Made by a program: the position numbers and the translations under genes. A stretch of DNA of 38,099 bases, taken from contig CACGMG010000006.1 in the NCBI GenBank assembly GCA_902574045.1, forward strand, positions 1 to 38,099. The letters are read 5' to 3'. The notes below the pieces were generated by a model, which was given only the letters and a program-made list of their open reading frames with translations, searched no databases and was not told the origin of the DNA. Below are positions 17,494 through 25,100 of the stretch, piece after piece. Position 1 is the first letter of the stretch. Every line of letters starts with the position of its first letter. The DNA is from an uncultured Pelagibacteraceae bacterium (GTDB lineage: Bacteria; Pseudomonadota; Alphaproteobacteria; Pelagibacterales; Pelagibacteraceae).

Positions 17494-17550
17494 ATGTCCA
17501 CTAGACCTAGGCAACATAAATTTGTTAAACTTTCTTTTCATCCACCATGA
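17494..17550 (+). CDS. possible 18-residue leader peptide
   Basis: A short frame, MSTRPRQHKFVKLSFHPP, starts at 17494 and its TGA overlaps the ATG of the phosphatase gene in the form ATGA. The peptide is basic. There is no strong ribosome binding site before it, so it may be chance. If translated, it would couple or gate translation of the next gene. Confidence 0.25.
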   Translation: MSTRPRQHKFVKLSFHPP

Positions 17551-18107
17551 TAAGAAATAATGTTCCCCACATCTTTTTTCTAACATTTCTATTTTTAATT
17601 TTAAATATTTCTTATGCTCTAGCTGACTGGCAACCGGCAAAAGAAGGTAATAAAATTATTCTAATTAGACACTCAATAGCCCCAGGGAGTGGAGATCCTC
17701 CTGGCTTTCAGGTCAAAGATTGCAAGACTCAAAGAAATCTTAGTAAGGAAGGAATAGATCAATCAAAAAAAATTGGAAAATTATTTAAAATAAACCAAAT
17801 TAAAATTGATCAAGTCTTAAGCAGTCAATGGTGCAGATGTAAAGACACTGCTAAATATGCATTTAGAAATTATAAAGAATTTTCAGCACTCAATTCTACT
17901 TTCCAGCCTCCCCATGATAAAAACGCAAAGAAACAAATTAAAGTATTGAGAGATTACATCCAAAAATGGAATGGGAGCGGGGGCAACTTAGTATTAGTAA
18001 CTCATTATGTAATAATAACCTCAATAACAGACGTAGTGCCAAGATCTGGTGAAATTATAATCATAGATAAAAATTTTAATACTCTTTCAACTATTTTAAC
18101 TAATTAG
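17547..18107 (+). CDS. secreted histidine phosphatase-family protein
   Basis: A 186-residue protein with an N-terminal hydrophobic signal (residues 8-24, likely cut after SYALA). The histidine phosphatase motif is IILIRHSIAP, with Ser where Gly or Ala is usual after the catalytic RH. It then has LSKEGIDQSKKIG, VLSSQWCRCKDTA and the second His in LVLVTHYVIIT. The expected place is the periplasm; the substrate is unknown. Its ATG overlaps an 18-residue upstream frame. Its stop overlaps the stop of the convergent membrane protein by two bases. Confidence 0.85.
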   Translation: MIRNNVPHIFFLTFLFLILNISYALADWQPAKEGNKIILIRHSIAPGSGDPPGFQVKDCKTQRNLSKEGIDQSKKIGKLFKINQIKIDQVLSSQWCRCKDTAKYAFRNYKEFSALNSTFQPPHDKNAKKQIKVLRDYIQKWNGSGGNLVLVTHYVIITSITDVVPRSGEIIIIDKNFNTLSTILTN

Positions 18108-18448
18108 AAAAAAAAATAGTATACAAAAATTGCAATAATTAAATATTCAACAGATGTTTTAATTATCATTAAATATTTTTTGTCACTAAATTTTGAATTT
18201 ATATAAAGACTAATTCTTGCAAATGCTAAGTGAACTAGAATTATACTCACTATAATTCCAAGCAATGTTTGATAAAATGAGAAATTCTTGACCCCATAAT
18301 AACATGCAGCAATAAATGTAAACCAAGAGATGTTAGAAACAAATAATGTAATTAATAAACCCGATCCTTTTTTAAAAATATTTTGGGATTTAATAAAGCT
18401 ATAAGACCACAAAAGAGTAAATAAAAAACCAATATATTTAATTATCAT
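18104..18448 (-). CDS. small membrane protein, function unknown
   Basis: A 114-residue protein with about four hydrophobic segments (near residues 3-19, 30-48, 58-78 and 95-113) and short polar loops. I do not recognise the family. It is divergent from ccdA (50 bases between starts) and convergent with the phosphatase gene. Hydrophobicity across the whole frame and codon use like its neighbours argue that it is real. Confidence 0.6.
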   Translation of the reverse strand: MIIKYIGFLFTLLWSYSFIKSQNIFKKGSGLLITLFVSNISWFTFIAACYYGVKNFSFYQTLLGIIVSIILVHLAFARISLYINSKFSDKKYLMIIKTSVEYLIIAIFVYYFFF

Positions 18449-18498
18449 GAGCCAATATTGTAATTGCGAGAGATATCAAAGGCAAATATAAAGAGTGT

Positions 18499-19212
18499 AT
18501 GATTATTAAGCTAGCTTTTGCTTTTGGCGCTGGGTTTATAAGTTTTTTGACACCTTGTGTATTACCAATTATCCCAGGTTATATATCTTATATAACTGGT
18601 AAAAATTTAACTGAAATAGATCAGGATAAAAAAATTGTCTTGTACAAAACAATTTTATTTTCTTTAGGTTTTTCTTTAGTGTTCATAACTCTTGGTGCTA
18701 CGGCATCTGCAGTAGGGAATATATTATTATTTTTATCCAATGAATTAAGAATTGCAGCTGGAATAATAATTATTTTATTTTCTTTACAAATGTTAGGTTT
18801 TATTAATTTCCAATTTTTAAATCAAGAAAAGCGTATCGATACAAAAGGATATAAAGATAATTATATATTTCCTTTTGTTGTGGGAGCAGCTTTTGCTTTT
18901 GGTTGGACTCCATGTATTGGTCCAATTTTAGGATCTATTTTAGCTTTATCAGCCACTGACGCATCAATAAGCAAAGGAATTCTTTTACTTTCTTTTTATT
19001 CTTTAGGATTAGCAATTCCTTTTATTTTATCTGGTTATTATATGAATAGTTTTTTAATTTCTAAAAAGGGATTTGGTAAATACTACAATAGAATTACTAA
19101 AACAGGTGGGGTAATTCTATTATTCACAGGAATTTTAATCACCACTAATCAAATTCAAGTTATCAGTTATTATATTTTGACAACGTTTCCTTTCCTTACT
19201 AGTCTGGGTTAA
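18499..19212 (+). CDS. ccdA: CcdA-type thiol-disulfide membrane protein
   Basis: A 237-residue inner-membrane protein with about six helices. It moves reducing power from cytoplasmic thioredoxin to the periplasm. The paired redox cysteines are Cys20 in LTPCVLPIIPGY and Cys139 in WTPCIGPILGS, the classic inverted-repeat motif. It lacks the N- and C-terminal domains of DsbD, so it fits CcdA. Its stop and the next start share one base (TAATG). Nearby thiol genes (a Tat-exported MsrB and grxC) make a periplasmic repair role plausible. Confidence 0.93.
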   Translation: MIIKLAFAFGAGFISFLTPCVLPIIPGYISYITGKNLTEIDQDKKIVLYKTILFSLGFSLVFITLGATASAVGNILLFLSNELRIAAGIIIILFSLQMLGFINFQFLNQEKRIDTKGYKDNYIFPFVVGAAFAFGWTPCIGPILGSILALSATDASISKGILLLSFYSLGLAIPFILSGYYMNSFLISKKGFGKYYNRITKTGGVILLFTGILITTNQIQVISYYILTTFPFLTSLG

Positions 19213-20117
19213 TGAGCGATATAACTGTTCTCGGAATATTTGTAGCAGATATAAGTTTTTCAGGAAATAAACTTCCAAGCATGGGAGAAACAATACTTGG
19301 TGATAGTTACAATGTAGGACCGGGTGGAAAAGGATGTAATCAAGCTATAGCAATCTCAAGGTTAGGTGGAAAAGTAAAATTTATTTCTAAGTTAGGCGAT
19401 GATGATTATGGAAAACTTGCAATTAATAAACTTAAAAAAGATAATATTGATACATCAAATATTATCATTTCTAATAAGCACAAAACTGGAGTTGCGGGTA
19501 TTCATGTAGATAGAAATACTGGTAAAAATGCAATTACAGTTGTAAGAGGTGCCCCCTCAAGCTTAACCACAAAGGAAGTTGACACCAGTTTATTTAAACA
19601 GTCAAAAATATTCTTAACCCAATTAGAAATTCCAATAGAAGTTACTTTGCACTGCTTAAAAGCTGCAAAAAAATATGGCTTGATAAATATATTAAATCCT
19701 GCTCCAGCATGTGAACTAAGTAATGATTTTTTTAAGTTGGTTGACTATTTTACACCTAATGAAACTGAAGCGGAGTTTTATACTGGGGTTAAGATTAATA
19801 ATGAAAATGATGCTAAAGTTAGTGCAAAAAAACTAATAGAGATGGGAATTAAAAAGGTAATAATTACTTTAGGTGAAAAAGGATTGCTTTACTCAGATGG
19901 CAAGGAGGAAATTTACATGAAAGCTACTGCAGATAAAGCAGTTGATACTACGGGCGCAGGAGATGCTTTTAATGGAGGATTCTCCTTTGCATTATTAAAA
20001 GGAAAAAAAATAAAAGAATGTTTGGAAATAGCAAATAAAGTAGCCGGCCTTTCAACTACAAAATTAGGAGCAGGTGACTCAATGCCAATTCTTAAAGATA
20101 TTAATTTGACGGTTTAA
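19212..20117 (+). CDS. rbsK: ribokinase-family (PfkB) carbohydrate kinase
   Basis: A 301-residue kinase. The N-terminal motif GPGGKGCNQAIAISRLGG and the C-terminal DTTGAGDAFNGGF (catalytic Asp251) mark the PfkB family. VGPGGKG and the length fit ribokinase best, acting on D-ribose or a related sugar, but no ribose transporter is next to it. It is coupled to ccdA by TAATG. Its 3' end overlaps the convergent exported msrB by 17 bases. Confidence 0.88.
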   Translation: MSDITVLGIFVADISFSGNKLPSMGETILGDSYNVGPGGKGCNQAIAISRLGGKVKFISKLGDDDYGKLAINKLKKDNIDTSNIIISNKHKTGVAGIHVDRNTGKNAITVVRGAPSSLTTKEVDTSLFKQSKIFLTQLEIPIEVTLHCLKAAKKYGLINILNPAPACELSNDFFKLVDYFTPNETEAEFYTGVKINNENDAKVSAKKLIEMGIKKVIITLGEKGLLYSDGKEEIYMKATADKAVDTTGAGDAFNGGFSFALLKGKKIKECLEIANKVAGLSTTKLGAGDSMPILKDINLTV

Positions 20118-20556
20118 AAATTAAGCAAAGGCCATTGTTGCAAAATCTTTTTCCGGTCGTTTTTGGCCCATCATTAAAAACATGACCATGATGAACTCCA
20201 CACTTAGCGCAATGATATTCAGTTCTTACCATTCCAAATTTACGATCAACTTTTGTTTTAAAAGCTCCCGGTAAAGCTTCAGAAAATGAGGGCCAACCAG
20301 TTCCACTATCAAATTTTGAAGTTGAAGCAAAAAGTTTTGCCCCGCAATTAGCACAATGATAAAAGCCTTTTCTTTTCTCATTATTAAGTTCACTTGAAAA
20401 AGGTCTTTCTGTCCCTTCATTGAACATTATGTTTTTTTGTTCGTCAGTTAAGGCTTCATTAAAAAGTTTTTTCGTTGCTGCTTTAATAAGGTTATAGGGT
20501 AAAAATAAAGTTGAAATTAATGACAATCCTAAGATCTTTAAAAAACTTCTTCGCAT
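20101..20556 (-). CDS. msrB: exported peptide-methionine (R)-S-oxide reductase
   Basis: A 151-residue MsrB with an N-terminal extension. MRRSFLKILG matches the twin-arginine signal core (RRxFLK), then comes a hydrophobic stretch and a likely cut near IKAA. The mature enzyme has zinc cysteines at 68, 71, 116 and 119, GTGWPSF, HHGHVFNDGP, and the catalytic Cys139 in RFCNNGLCL. It would repair oxidised methionine in the periplasm, with electrons perhaps supplied through CcdA. Its start shares one base with the grxC stop, so both are in one minus-strand operon. Confidence 0.9.
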   Translation of the reverse strand: MRRSFLKILGLSLISTLFLPYNLIKAATKKLFNEALTDEQKNIMFNEGTERPFSSELNNEKRKGFYHCANCGAKLFASTSKFDSGTGWPSFSEALPGAFKTKVDRKFGMVRTEYHCAKCGVHHGHVFNDGPKTTGKRFCNNGLCLIFKPSN

Positions 20557-20813
20557 TATGAGTTTAAAATTTTATCTAATTCACCAGTTCTATTAGCCTC
20601 TTGGAGTTTATCGTTACCTCCAATGTAACGATCACCAACAAATATTTGAGGAATAGTTCTTGCTCCATTAGTTCTTTGTAGCATTTCTTTTGCTTTAGCT
20701 GGATCTTTCCAAATATCTAATTCTTCAACCTCAATATTTTTTGATTTCAATAAAGCTTTTGCAGCTTCACAAAATGAGCAAGGATTTCCAGTGTACATTG
20801 TGACTTTTTTCAT
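20556..20813 (-). CDS. grxC: glutaredoxin 3
   Basis: An 85-residue glutaredoxin fold: MKKVTMYTGNPCSFCEAAKALL with the active site CSFC at residues 12-15 (CPYC is the common form), cis-proline in TIPQIFVGD, and IGGNDKLQEANRTGEL for glutathione binding. It uses glutathione to reduce disulfides in the cytoplasm. It starts 2 bases after the DUF2805 gene ends and overlaps the exported msrB by one base. Confidence 0.93.
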   Translation of the reverse strand: MKKVTMYTGNPCSFCEAAKALLKSKNIEVEELDIWKDPAKAKEMLQRTNGARTIPQIFVGDRYIGGNDKLQEANRTGELDKILNS

Positions 20814-20815
20814 AA

Positions 20816-21112
20816 TTAATATATATCAGTAATTTTAATTTTTTCCCTGAGTTTTTTTCGCCCAAGTTTAAATTTTTTTCTATGTTTAATACTTGTGTTA
20901 TGAACTCTTTTTCTCCAAAGCCTAAAAGAACCTGGTCTTAACGTCTTTCTCATTAATTTTATTACATCTGACTCCGTCTTTCCAGTTTTTTCTCTTATCT
21001 CTTCAAACGTAATACGATCAGCCCAAGCTGCCCATATAACCCAATTATCATCTTTTTCTTTTGGTTCTGGATTTTTAACTTTTGTTTGAGGAATTAAACT
21101 TCTTTTTTTCAT
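20816..21112 (-). CDS. DUF2805 (TIGR03643) family protein
   Basis: A 98-residue basic protein. The core WVIWAAWADRITFEEIREKTGKTESDVIKLMRKTLRPGSFRLWRKRV matches the DUF2805 family in order: a helix-turn-helix-like region, then the invariant LMR-L-P-SFRLWRKRV. The C-terminus is Lys/Arg-rich. The function is unknown; the fold suggests nucleic acid binding, which is inference. It is the first gene of the minus-strand run with grxC and msrB and is divergent from a LysE gene with only 25 bases between start codons. Confidence 0.85.
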   Translation of the reverse strand: MKKRSLIPQTKVKNPEPKEKDDNWVIWAAWADRITFEEIREKTGKTESDVIKLMRKTLRPGSFRLWRKRVHNTSIKHRKKFKLGRKKLREKIKITDIY

Positions 21113-21137
21113 CAGTTTCTATATAATCGCTTTTATT

Positions 21138-21752
21138 ATGTTTCCAACTGATTTTTTTATTTTTTTACAAATAATTTTATTTTTGTTCATTACTCCAGGT
21201 CCACCGCGTGTTGTAATTGTCTCTCATACTTTAAACTATGGAATTAACAAGTCTATTTGGACAGCATTTGGAGATATATCAGCAAATTTATGCCAAGGAA
21301 TTCTTGTAGTTTTTTTTATTGGAACCTTTTTAAGCGACAATCCAGATATTCTACAAGCGTTAAAATGGGCTGGAATTTTATACATTGTTTACTTAGCTTA
21401 TGACACTTACACCTCAAGGATTAAAATAATTAATTCAAAAAATAAAAATTTAAAGTCAAATTTTTCTTTTTACAGAGACGGGTTTTTGGTTGCTGGATTA
21501 AGTCCAAAATCAATAATATTTTTTGGAACCATTTTTACTTCTTTTATAGATTTTACCTCTAATTACACTGTTCAATTTTTTATATTAATAATTACATATA
21601 TATCTTTAGATTTTTTAACTTTAATGATTTATGCTTTTGCAGCGGATAGAGTTTCCATATGGCTTAAAGATAACCCAAAGGTTTTAAATACAATCTCTGC
21701 GTGTGTATTGATACTTATTGCAATATATGTCGCGGCCTCTCAAAACTATTAA
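21138..21752 (+). CDS. LysE/RhtB-family exporter
   Basis: A 204-residue inner-membrane amino-acid exporter with about six helices. The family motif near the N-terminus is FITPGPPRVVIVSH, where most members have PGPN, so the binding motif is unusual. GYALSPKS-type loop is present as GLSPKSIIFFGT. The substrate is unknown. A TATAAT at 21122-21127 lies so close to the ATG (21138) that the mRNA may be nearly leaderless; no ribosome binding site is visible. Confidence 0.87.
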   Translation: MFPTDFFIFLQIILFLFITPGPPRVVIVSHTLNYGINKSIWTAFGDISANLCQGILVVFFIGTFLSDNPDILQALKWAGILYIVYLAYDTYTSRIKIINSKNKNLKSNFSFYRDGFLVAGLSPKSIIFFGTIFTSFIDFTSNYTVQFFILIITYISLDFLTLMIYAFAADRVSIWLKDNPKVLNTISACVLILIAIYVAASQNY

Positions 21753-21765
21753 TTAATTCTTAAGG

Positions 21766-21794
21766 TTGTCTTCGTCGGCATTTCTTGCTTAAAT
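21766..21794 (+). promoter_or_regulatory. possible livJ promoter
   Basis: TTGTCT (21766-21771) and TTAAAT (21789-21794) with 17 bases between, each 4 of 6 to consensus. Transcription would begin near 21801, at the TTAA repeat. Confidence 0.4.
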
Positions 21795-21802
21795 ATTTAA
21801 AA

Positions 21803-21820
21803 TTAATTAATTAATTAACA
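21803..21820 (+). repeat. TTAA-repeat leader, copy 1
   Basis: TTAATTAATTAATTAACA, ending 11 bases before the ATG of the ABC binding protein and followed by the ribosome binding site AAGGGGAAC. The same 18 bases precede tctC at 28568-28585. Confidence 0.8.
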
Positions 21821-21831
21821 AAGGGGAACTA

Positions 21832-23073
21832 ATGAATAAACTAGTAAAACTATTTACTATATTTATTTCAGCTATAACTTTAACAATAGCATCTATCTCA
21901 TCTTCTTTTGCAAAAGTTGAAGGTGAATATATTGTTTTAGGTTCTGCAATATCTCTTACGGGAAAATACTCTTCTAATGGAGTACACACTCAAAACGGTT
22001 ACAACATGGCCGTTGAAAGAATCAACAAAATGGGTGGTGTAAACGTTGGTGGAAAATCATATAAATTTGAAATCATTTATTATGATGATGAGTCAAATCC
22101 TAAAAGAGCTGCTCAGTTAGCTGAAAGATTAATCAAACAAGACGGCGTTCATTACATGCTTGGACCATACAGTTCAGGTTTAACGAAAGCCATTGCACCA
22201 GTAACCGAGAAATATAAAATTCCTATGGTTGAAGCGAACGGTGCATCAAGATCTTTATTTACAAAAGGATACAAATATTTGTTTGCGGTGTTATCACCGG
22301 CTAACCAATACCTTGAAGTAGCTATTGATCTAGCGGTAGAAAAAAATGGTGGAAAGCCAGTACGAATTGCACAAGCATTTGAACAAGATGCTTTCTCACA
22401 AGACGTGAGATTAGGTATCTTAGATGCTGCAAAAAGAACTGGATCTGAAATCATTATCGATGACAAACTACCTAAAGAATTAAATGATATGGCGGCAACA
22501 TTGGCAAAAGTTAAAGCAACTAAGCCGGATGTTCTTGTTGTATCAGGTCACACAAAAGGCGCATTAACTGCAATCAGACAAATATCTGAGATGAAAGTTG
22601 ATGTCCCTATGTTAGCGATGACACATTGTGATGCTGCAAAACTTTCTAAACAACATGGAAAGAATTCAGAATATGCACTATGTGCTTCTCAGTGGCACAA
22701 AAACTTAAGCTACAAAGATAAGTTTTTTGGTGGTGGAAAAAAGTATGACAGAGACTTTAAAAAAGAATTTGGTTATGCTCCGCCTTACCAATCAGCTGAA
22801 TCATCTGCAGCTTTGCTAGTATTTAAAGATGCGTTCGAAAGAGCAAATTCTTTTGATAGAGATAAAGTAAGAGATGCTTTGAAAACTACTGACATGCAAA
22901 CTTTCTATGGAAATATTAAATTTGGTCCCGGCGGTCAAAACGTTGCTAAACCAATGATCTTGTTCCAAGTTAGATGTAAAGGTGATACGTGTGAGAATAA
23001 AGTTGTTGCTCCAACAAAATGGGCTTCAGACAAGTTCTACCATCCAATACCTAAGTGGTCAGAAAGAAGTTAA
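21832..23073 (+). CDS. livJ: branched-chain-type ABC transporter, substrate-binding protein
   Basis: A 413-residue periplasmic binding protein of the Leu/Ile/Val receptor family. The signal peptide (residues 1 to about 27) is likely cut after SSSFA. The mature start YIVLGSAISLTGKYSSNG, then GYNMAVERINKMGGVNVGG and MLGPYSSGLTKAIAPV are typical of LivJ-like receptors. The real ligand may be other than branched-chain amino acids. It has the strongest ribosome binding site in the block. An attenuator hairpin follows it before livH, which would keep the binding protein in excess over the membrane parts. Confidence 0.9.
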   Translation: MNKLVKLFTIFISAITLTIASISSSFAKVEGEYIVLGSAISLTGKYSSNGVHTQNGYNMAVERINKMGGVNVGGKSYKFEIIYYDDESNPKRAAQLAERLIKQDGVHYMLGPYSSGLTKAIAPVTEKYKIPMVEANGASRSLFTKGYKYLFAVLSPANQYLEVAIDLAVEKNGGKPVRIAQAFEQDAFSQDVRLGILDAAKRTGSEIIIDDKLPKELNDMAATLAKVKATKPDVLVVSGHTKGALTAIRQISEMKVDVPMLAMTHCDAAKLSKQHGKNSEYALCASQWHKNLSYKDKFFGGGKKYDRDFKKEFGYAPPYQSAESSAALLVFKDAFERANSFDRDKVRDALKTTDMQTFYGNIKFGPGGQNVAKPMILFQVRCKGDTCENKVVAPTKWASDKFYHPIPKWSERS

Positions 23074-23094
23074 TAACTTCTGAATAATTTGATT

Positions 23095-23124
23095 AGCCCC
23101 TGGTTTTCCAGGGGCTTTTCTTTT
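23095..23124 (+). terminator. attenuator hairpin after livJ
   Basis: AGCCCCTGG (23095-23103) pairs perfectly with CCAGGGGCT (23108-23116) around a TTTT loop, then TTTTCTTTT. A 9-bp GC-rich stem with a T-run is a good intrinsic terminator. With livH only 26 bases farther on and no clear promoter between, it probably lets a fraction of transcripts through. Confidence 0.88.
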
Positions 23125-23141
23125 ATAAATAATTCTCTTTT

Positions 23142-24035
23142 ATGGATTTATTAATATTTCAGGCACCAATCTTAATGGTCCAAGCTTCCTTGGATGGAAT
23201 TCTTCTTGGAATTTTATTTGCTTTAATAGCTTACGGTATGGCTCTTCAGTGGGGAGTGATGAACATAATTAATATTGCACAGGGTGATTTAGTAATTCTT
23301 GGTGGTTATATTGCATACACCATGTATCTTGTTGGAATTCATCCAGCTTGGGGAGTGATTGTTTCTCCAATTATAATGTATTTTGTTGGCTGGGCACTTT
23401 ATAAGTTAGTAATTAATAAAGTTGTAGATCGAGATTTATTTATTTCAATTTTAGCAACTTTTGGCATCGCAATTGTATTTCAACAGTTAATGAATTTTGT
23501 TTTTGGAGCAGACGTTGTTGTTGCTCAGTCAGAGTATGGAACAACAATGTTATTTGATAATTCAGTAACTCTTCCAAATTCTAAAATATTCGCTGCTTTT
23601 ATAAGTGTTATATATGCAATTGGTTTAGTTATATATATGAGAAGATCTAGGCTCGGACGAGCAATAAGAGCTACTGCTCAAAACGCAAGAGCAGCAAAAA
23701 TTTTAGGCGTAGATACTGAAAAAGTTTATGCTGCAACTTTTGGTATTAACGCTGCATTATGTGGTATTGCAGGAGCTTTAATTTCAATTACTCTTACCCT
23801 TCATCCTTACGTAGGGCTTCCTTATACAGTAAGATCTTTCATGATAGTTATTGTTGCAGGTCTTGGAAATTTACCAGCGGTAGCATTGTCGGGAATGGGA
23901 TTAGGACTTTTTGAAGAATTTGCAGATTATATTTTAGGAACAGAATTCAGAATTGGTGCAGTATTTATGCTGCTTGTTTTCATATTAGTTTATAGAAGAT
24001 TTAAACTTTCTAAGAAAAGGGAGTATTTAAAATAA
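23142..24035 (+). CDS. livH: branched-chain-type ABC transporter permease (LivH type)
   Basis: A 297-residue permease with about eight membrane segments. The motif GVMNIINIAQGDLVILGGYIAY is the LivH hallmark (usual form N-AHG), and YAATFGINAALCGIAGAL plus VIVAGLGNLPAVALSGMGLG is the cytoplasmic coupling region. With LivM it forms the membrane channel. It lies 68 bases after livJ across the attenuator, and its stop abuts the livM ATG with no spacer. Confidence 0.93.
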   Translation: MDLLIFQAPILMVQASLDGILLGILFALIAYGMALQWGVMNIINIAQGDLVILGGYIAYTMYLVGIHPAWGVIVSPIIMYFVGWALYKLVINKVVDRDLFISILATFGIAIVFQQLMNFVFGADVVVAQSEYGTTMLFDNSVTLPNSKIFAAFISVIYAIGLVIYMRRSRLGRAIRATAQNARAAKILGVDTEKVYAATFGINAALCGIAGALISITLTLHPYVGLPYTVRSFMIVIVAGLGNLPAVALSGMGLGLFEEFADYILGTEFRIGAVFMLLVFILVYRRFKLSKKREYLK

Positions 24036-25100
24036 ATGAATACTGTAAAACAGAAAGATTTAATTTTATATTCAGGCCTAATAATTTTAGGTTTAGCAGC
24101 GCCTTTTTTATTCTCCGCTTTTAAAGTTCAGCTTACATATCTTTGTGTCTTGATCGTTCTAGCGATGACTTGGAATTTACAAGGTGGAGAGATGGGCTAT
24201 AATTCTTTTGGAAATATTCTTTTCTATGGTCTTGGAATGTACTTAACTGCATCAGTTCAAGTGGGTATGTTTTTTCCATTAGCAGAATGGACAGAAAGTG
24301 GTGGAGAAAAAACGTTTGTACATACTACAGCGCAATATTTTCAAGGAATAGGCGTTGGGTTATTAGTTGCAGCTATAGTTCCTACCATTGTTGCTGGGGC
24401 AATTGGTTATGCTATTTTAGGTTTAAGAGGCCATTACTTTGCGATTTGTACTTTAGGTTTAGGAATTGCAGCAGGTGAAATCGCCGGAGGGATAGAAATT
24501 ATCGGGGCAGGTCAAGGATTCACAACACCACCTTTTCCATCAGAAATAGTTGATCCTGAAGCAAGAGGACAATTTTTCTACTTCTTAAGTTTTTTAGTAT
24601 TAGTTTTAGCATTTGTTTTTGTTAAATATATTTATGGCTCTAGATTTAGATTAATTCTAAATGCAATAAGAGATAATGAAGATAAAGCAGAAGCAATGGG
24701 TATTCAAACGATGAAATATAAAATTGTTGGTTGGATGTGCTCTGCATTTTTCTGTGGTCTTGCTGGAGGAATTATGGGTGGACTAATTGGATATATAGAC
24801 TCAACAGATGTTGCATTTGATGGAAGAGAGATGGGAGTATTCATGGTTCTAATGGCAATACTTGGTGGAAAAGGAACTTTGTGGGGACCAATTATTGGTG
24901 CAACTCTATTCCATTTCTTCAAAGAGGGTCTTTGGACTTTTATATTGGGTTGGCAATATGTTGCGTTAGGAGTTTTAATTGTTGTGATCGTAGTTTATTT
25001 CCCAGAAGGATTGATGGGTTGGTTAAGAGAAAAATACCCTGATAGATTTGGTGAAGTAATTGATGAAAAAGATCGTAAAGCACAGGTGGAAATAAAATGA
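24036..25100 (+). CDS. livM: branched-chain-type ABC transporter permease (LivM type)
   Basis: A 354-residue permease. TWNLQGGEMGYNSFGNILFYGLGMY is the LivM counterpart of NLxGGxxGxxSxGH. FAICTLGLGIAAGEI and GRGEMGVFMVLMAILGGKGTLWGPIIGA-type coupling region (here DGREMGVFMVLM) are present. The C-terminus is a polar tail. It starts right at the livH stop and overlaps livG by four bases (ATGA). Confidence 0.93.
   Translation: MNTVKQKDLILYSGLIILGLAAPFLFSAFKVQLTYLCVLIVLAMTWNLQGGEMGYNSFGNILFYGLGMYLTASVQVGMFFPLAEWTESGGEKTFVHTTAQYFQGIGVGLLVAAIVPTIVAGAIGYAILGLRGHYFAICTLGLGIAAGEIAGGIEIIGAGQGFTTPPFPSEIVDPEARGQFFYFLSFLVLVLAFVFVKYIYGSRFRLILNAIRDNEDKAEAMGIQTMKYKIVGWMCSAFFCGLAGGIMGGLIGYIDSTDVAFDGREMGVFMVLMAILGGKGTLWGPIIGATLFHFFKEGLWTFILGWQYVALGVLIVVIVVYFPEGLMGWLREKYPDRFGEVIDEKDRKAQVEIK

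Noticed and set aside
21795-21831. TTAA repeats as an attachment site or CRISPR-like repeat
   Set aside because: There are only two full copies, each in a fixed place before a ribosome binding site, with no spacers, integrase or transposase nearby.
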